Positions 62,667 through 64,000 of a stretch of 64,000 bases of DNA are shown one piece after another. The stretch's first letter is position 1; each line of letters opens with the position of its first letter. The translations under genes and the position numbers were made by a program. Origin of the DNA: Pseudomonas fluorescens (lineage in GTDB: Bacteria > Pseudomonadota > Gammaproteobacteria > Pseudomonadales > Pseudomonadaceae); the NCBI RefSeq assembly GCF_902498065.1, contig NZ_CABVIR010000004.1:62001-126000 (forward strand), in the 5' to 3' direction. Under the pieces are notes generated by a model. That model made no database searches and was not told the DNA's origin. It worked only from the letters and a program-made list of their open reading frames with translations.

Positions 62667-64000
62667 TCAGACAGAAGCCACCACCCGATTCCTCCCGCTT
62701 TCCTTCGCCTGATACAGCGCCTTGTCCGCCGCAAACAGCAACTGTTCAAGGCTGGTATCGGTGGTCGGGGTCCAGGTGCTGATGCCAATACTGACAGTGA
62801 TCGGTGATTCCACCCCTGCCACAAACGGCAGTTGCTCCACCGCAGACCGAATGTGTTCAGCAATCTGCTGTGCCCCCGCGCTGTCCGTTTCCGCCAGGAT
62901 GACCGAAAATTCCTCCCCTCCGTAGCGAGCGACCAGATCCGTCGGTCGCCGTACGTGCTCGTCGATCACCTTGGCCAGCGCGCGCAGCGCATCGTCACCC
63001 GCCTGATGGCCATGTTGATCGTTGAACGCCTTGAAGTGGTCGGCATCGATCATCAACACCGACAGCGGTTTGCCGGAGCGTTGCGCGCGAAACCACTCAT
63101 GGCGCAGGGTTTGATCGAGCATTCGGCGGTTGGCCACGCCGGTCAAGGCATCGGTGGCGGCCAGTTGTGCGAGTTCCTGCTCGGCGTTGTGCCGCAGACG
63201 CAACTCCCGACACAGCAGCCACGTCAGCCAGAGCAGGCCGATGCACAGAACGCCGGTGGCAACGCTGATCGCGATCGCCGTGCGTTTCCAGGTGGCGAAC
63301 ACTTCGTTGCCGGAGAGGGCGACGATCACCGTCAAGGGCAGGTTGCCGACCCTGGAAAAGGTATACAGGCGTCGTTGCTGGTCAACGCTCGACACGCTTT
63401 CGAAGCTGCCACTGCCCTCGCGCAGGATACGCACGACGTTCGGGCGGTTGGCGAAGGCTTTGCCGATCGAGTCGTTTTCCAGATAGGGCTTCTGCGCCAG
63501 CAGAATACCTTCATCGTTGATGATCGACAGCGCACTGTCGGTGCCGATGCTCAGGCTGTTGAATAACTGATCGAAGTAGCTCAAGCGCATCGACGCCACG
63601 GCAACACCCTGAAACTCACCGGTGGCCGAGGAGATGCGGCGGCTGAAGCTGATGCGCCATTCGTCGCTGTCGTCGCAGTCACAACGGGGCTTGAACGGCC
63701 GACTGATGAACATGCCGGTGTCGCGGTTGAAGGCATGCGCGAGGAAGTAATCGCGATCGGCAAAGTTGCCGGGCTTGGGTTCGATCTGCGATGAGTCGGC
63801 CAGCACCTCGCCGTGCTTGTCCAGCAACAGAATGTCACCCTTGAAGCGCGCCGTGGTGGATCGGTCGAACAGTACGAGGTGGCGGATTTGTGCGGACACC
63901 TGTTTCAGGTCGTCCCGTTGCGAGGCGGCAATCAGGCCTTGCAGGGTCAGGTCGTAGAGTTCGACGGTACGCAGCACGTCGGCATTGATCAGTTGCGCAA
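62667..64000 (-). CDS. Membrane diguanylate cyclase, C-terminal part (runs off window)
   Basis: A c-di-GMP-synthesising enzyme cut by the window edge: the frame stays open from the edge through a GTG at 63977, so the true start lies beyond 64000. The visible part has a periplasmic dCache-like sensor (DYFLAHAFNRDTGMFISRPF, then IINDEGILLAQKP), a membrane helix (AISVATGVLCIGLLWLTWLL), a short coiled linker and a GGDEF domain. The active site is RYGGEEF, and the inhibitory site RPTD lies exactly five residues before it, so product feedback is expected. The signal is unknown. Confidence 0.92.
   Translation of the reverse strand, partial: AQLINADVLRTVELYDLTLQGLIAASQRDDLKQVSAQIRHLVLFDRSTTARFKGDILLLDKHGEVLADSSQIEPKPGNFADRDYFLAHAFNRDTGMFISRPFKPRCDCDDSDEWRISFSRRISSATGEFQGVAVASMRLSYFDQLFNSLSIGTDSALSIINDEGILLAQKPYLENDSIGKAFANRPNVVRILREGSGSFESVSSVDQQRRLYTFSRVGNLPLTVIVALSGNEVFATWKRTAIAISVATGVLCIGLLWLTWLLCRELRLRHNAEQELAQLAATDALTGVANRRMLDQTLRHEWFRAQRSGKPLSVLMIDADHFKAFNDQHGHQAGDDALRALAKVIDEHVRRPTDLVARYGGEEFSVILAETDSAGAQQIAEHIRSAVEQLPFVAGVESPITVSIGISTWTPTTDTSLEQLLFAADKALYQAKESGRNRVVASV

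Overview
The window is chromosomal DNA from a Pseudomonas of the fluorescens group. Three things point there: GC-rich coding sequence; repeated REP-type palindromes of the GTGGGAGCGGGCTTG kind between genes; and a long block (about 26.7-62.5 kb) whose order, from yhcB-hydrolase-trpS-zapE through rplM-rpsI, petABC, sspAB, dolP-gmhA-yraN-lpoA, rsmI-rnpB and the division/cell-wall (dcw) cluster to lpxC, matches my recollection of the P. aeruginosa chromosome. I saw no prophage, insertion sequence, CRISPR array, tRNA or rRNA gene.

Left part (1-13.4 kb), mixed accessory and housekeeping genes: the 5' three quarters of malate:quinone oxidoreductase (cut by the window edge), small conserved genes of unknown function, a YajG-type lipoprotein, a PlsC-like acyltransferase, a CPXCG zinc-binding protein followed by DUF2007 and an SRAP-fold protein with substituted active-site residues, a dCache chemoreceptor, an M48 lipoprotein protease preceded by an operator-like palindrome, a TMEM165/GDT1 manganese exporter candidate under a yybP-ykoY riboswitch, rsmC, a D-2-hydroxyacid dehydrogenase and a LysE-type exporter.

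Middle (13.5-26.6 kb), the most accessory part: an AlkK-like acyl-CoA ligase, a DUF1302 outer-membrane protein, a DUF1329 exported protein and a MalT-like LuxR regulator form one co-directional set that looks like a fatty-acid (or related hydrophobic substrate) uptake and activation module. It is followed by a convergent serralysin-like RTX metalloprotease with a ~500-bp internal duplication, an MBL-fold hydrolase and an OmpA-like lipoprotein.

Right part (26.7-62.5 kb), core genome: TrpS with a C-terminal extension, ZapE, a GlxA-type regulator divergent from an LCAD-type acyl-CoA dehydrogenase, an aldo/keto reductase, ribosomal proteins L13/S9, the cytochrome bc1 operon, SspA/SspB, an envelope-biogenesis set on the minus strand (dolP, gmhA, yraN, lpoA), then rsmI, the RNase P RNA, and the dcw cluster mraZ-rsmH-ftsL-ftsI-murE-murF-mraY-murD-ftsW-murG-murC-ddlB-ftsQ-ftsA-ftsZ with lpxC. 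Most dcw genes overlap or nearly touch, so they are translationally linked, and a sigma70 promoter with three 10-bp-spaced MraZ boxes precedes them. The window ends inside a membrane diguanylate cyclase.

Nothing here is clearly an undescribed defence or mobile system. The items most worth a second look are the riboswitch expression platform, the substituted SRAP active site, the acyl-CoA ligase/DUF1302/DUF1329/LuxR module, the palindrome before the M48 gene, the duplicated RTX protease and the 80-nt nested hairpin between petC and sspA.
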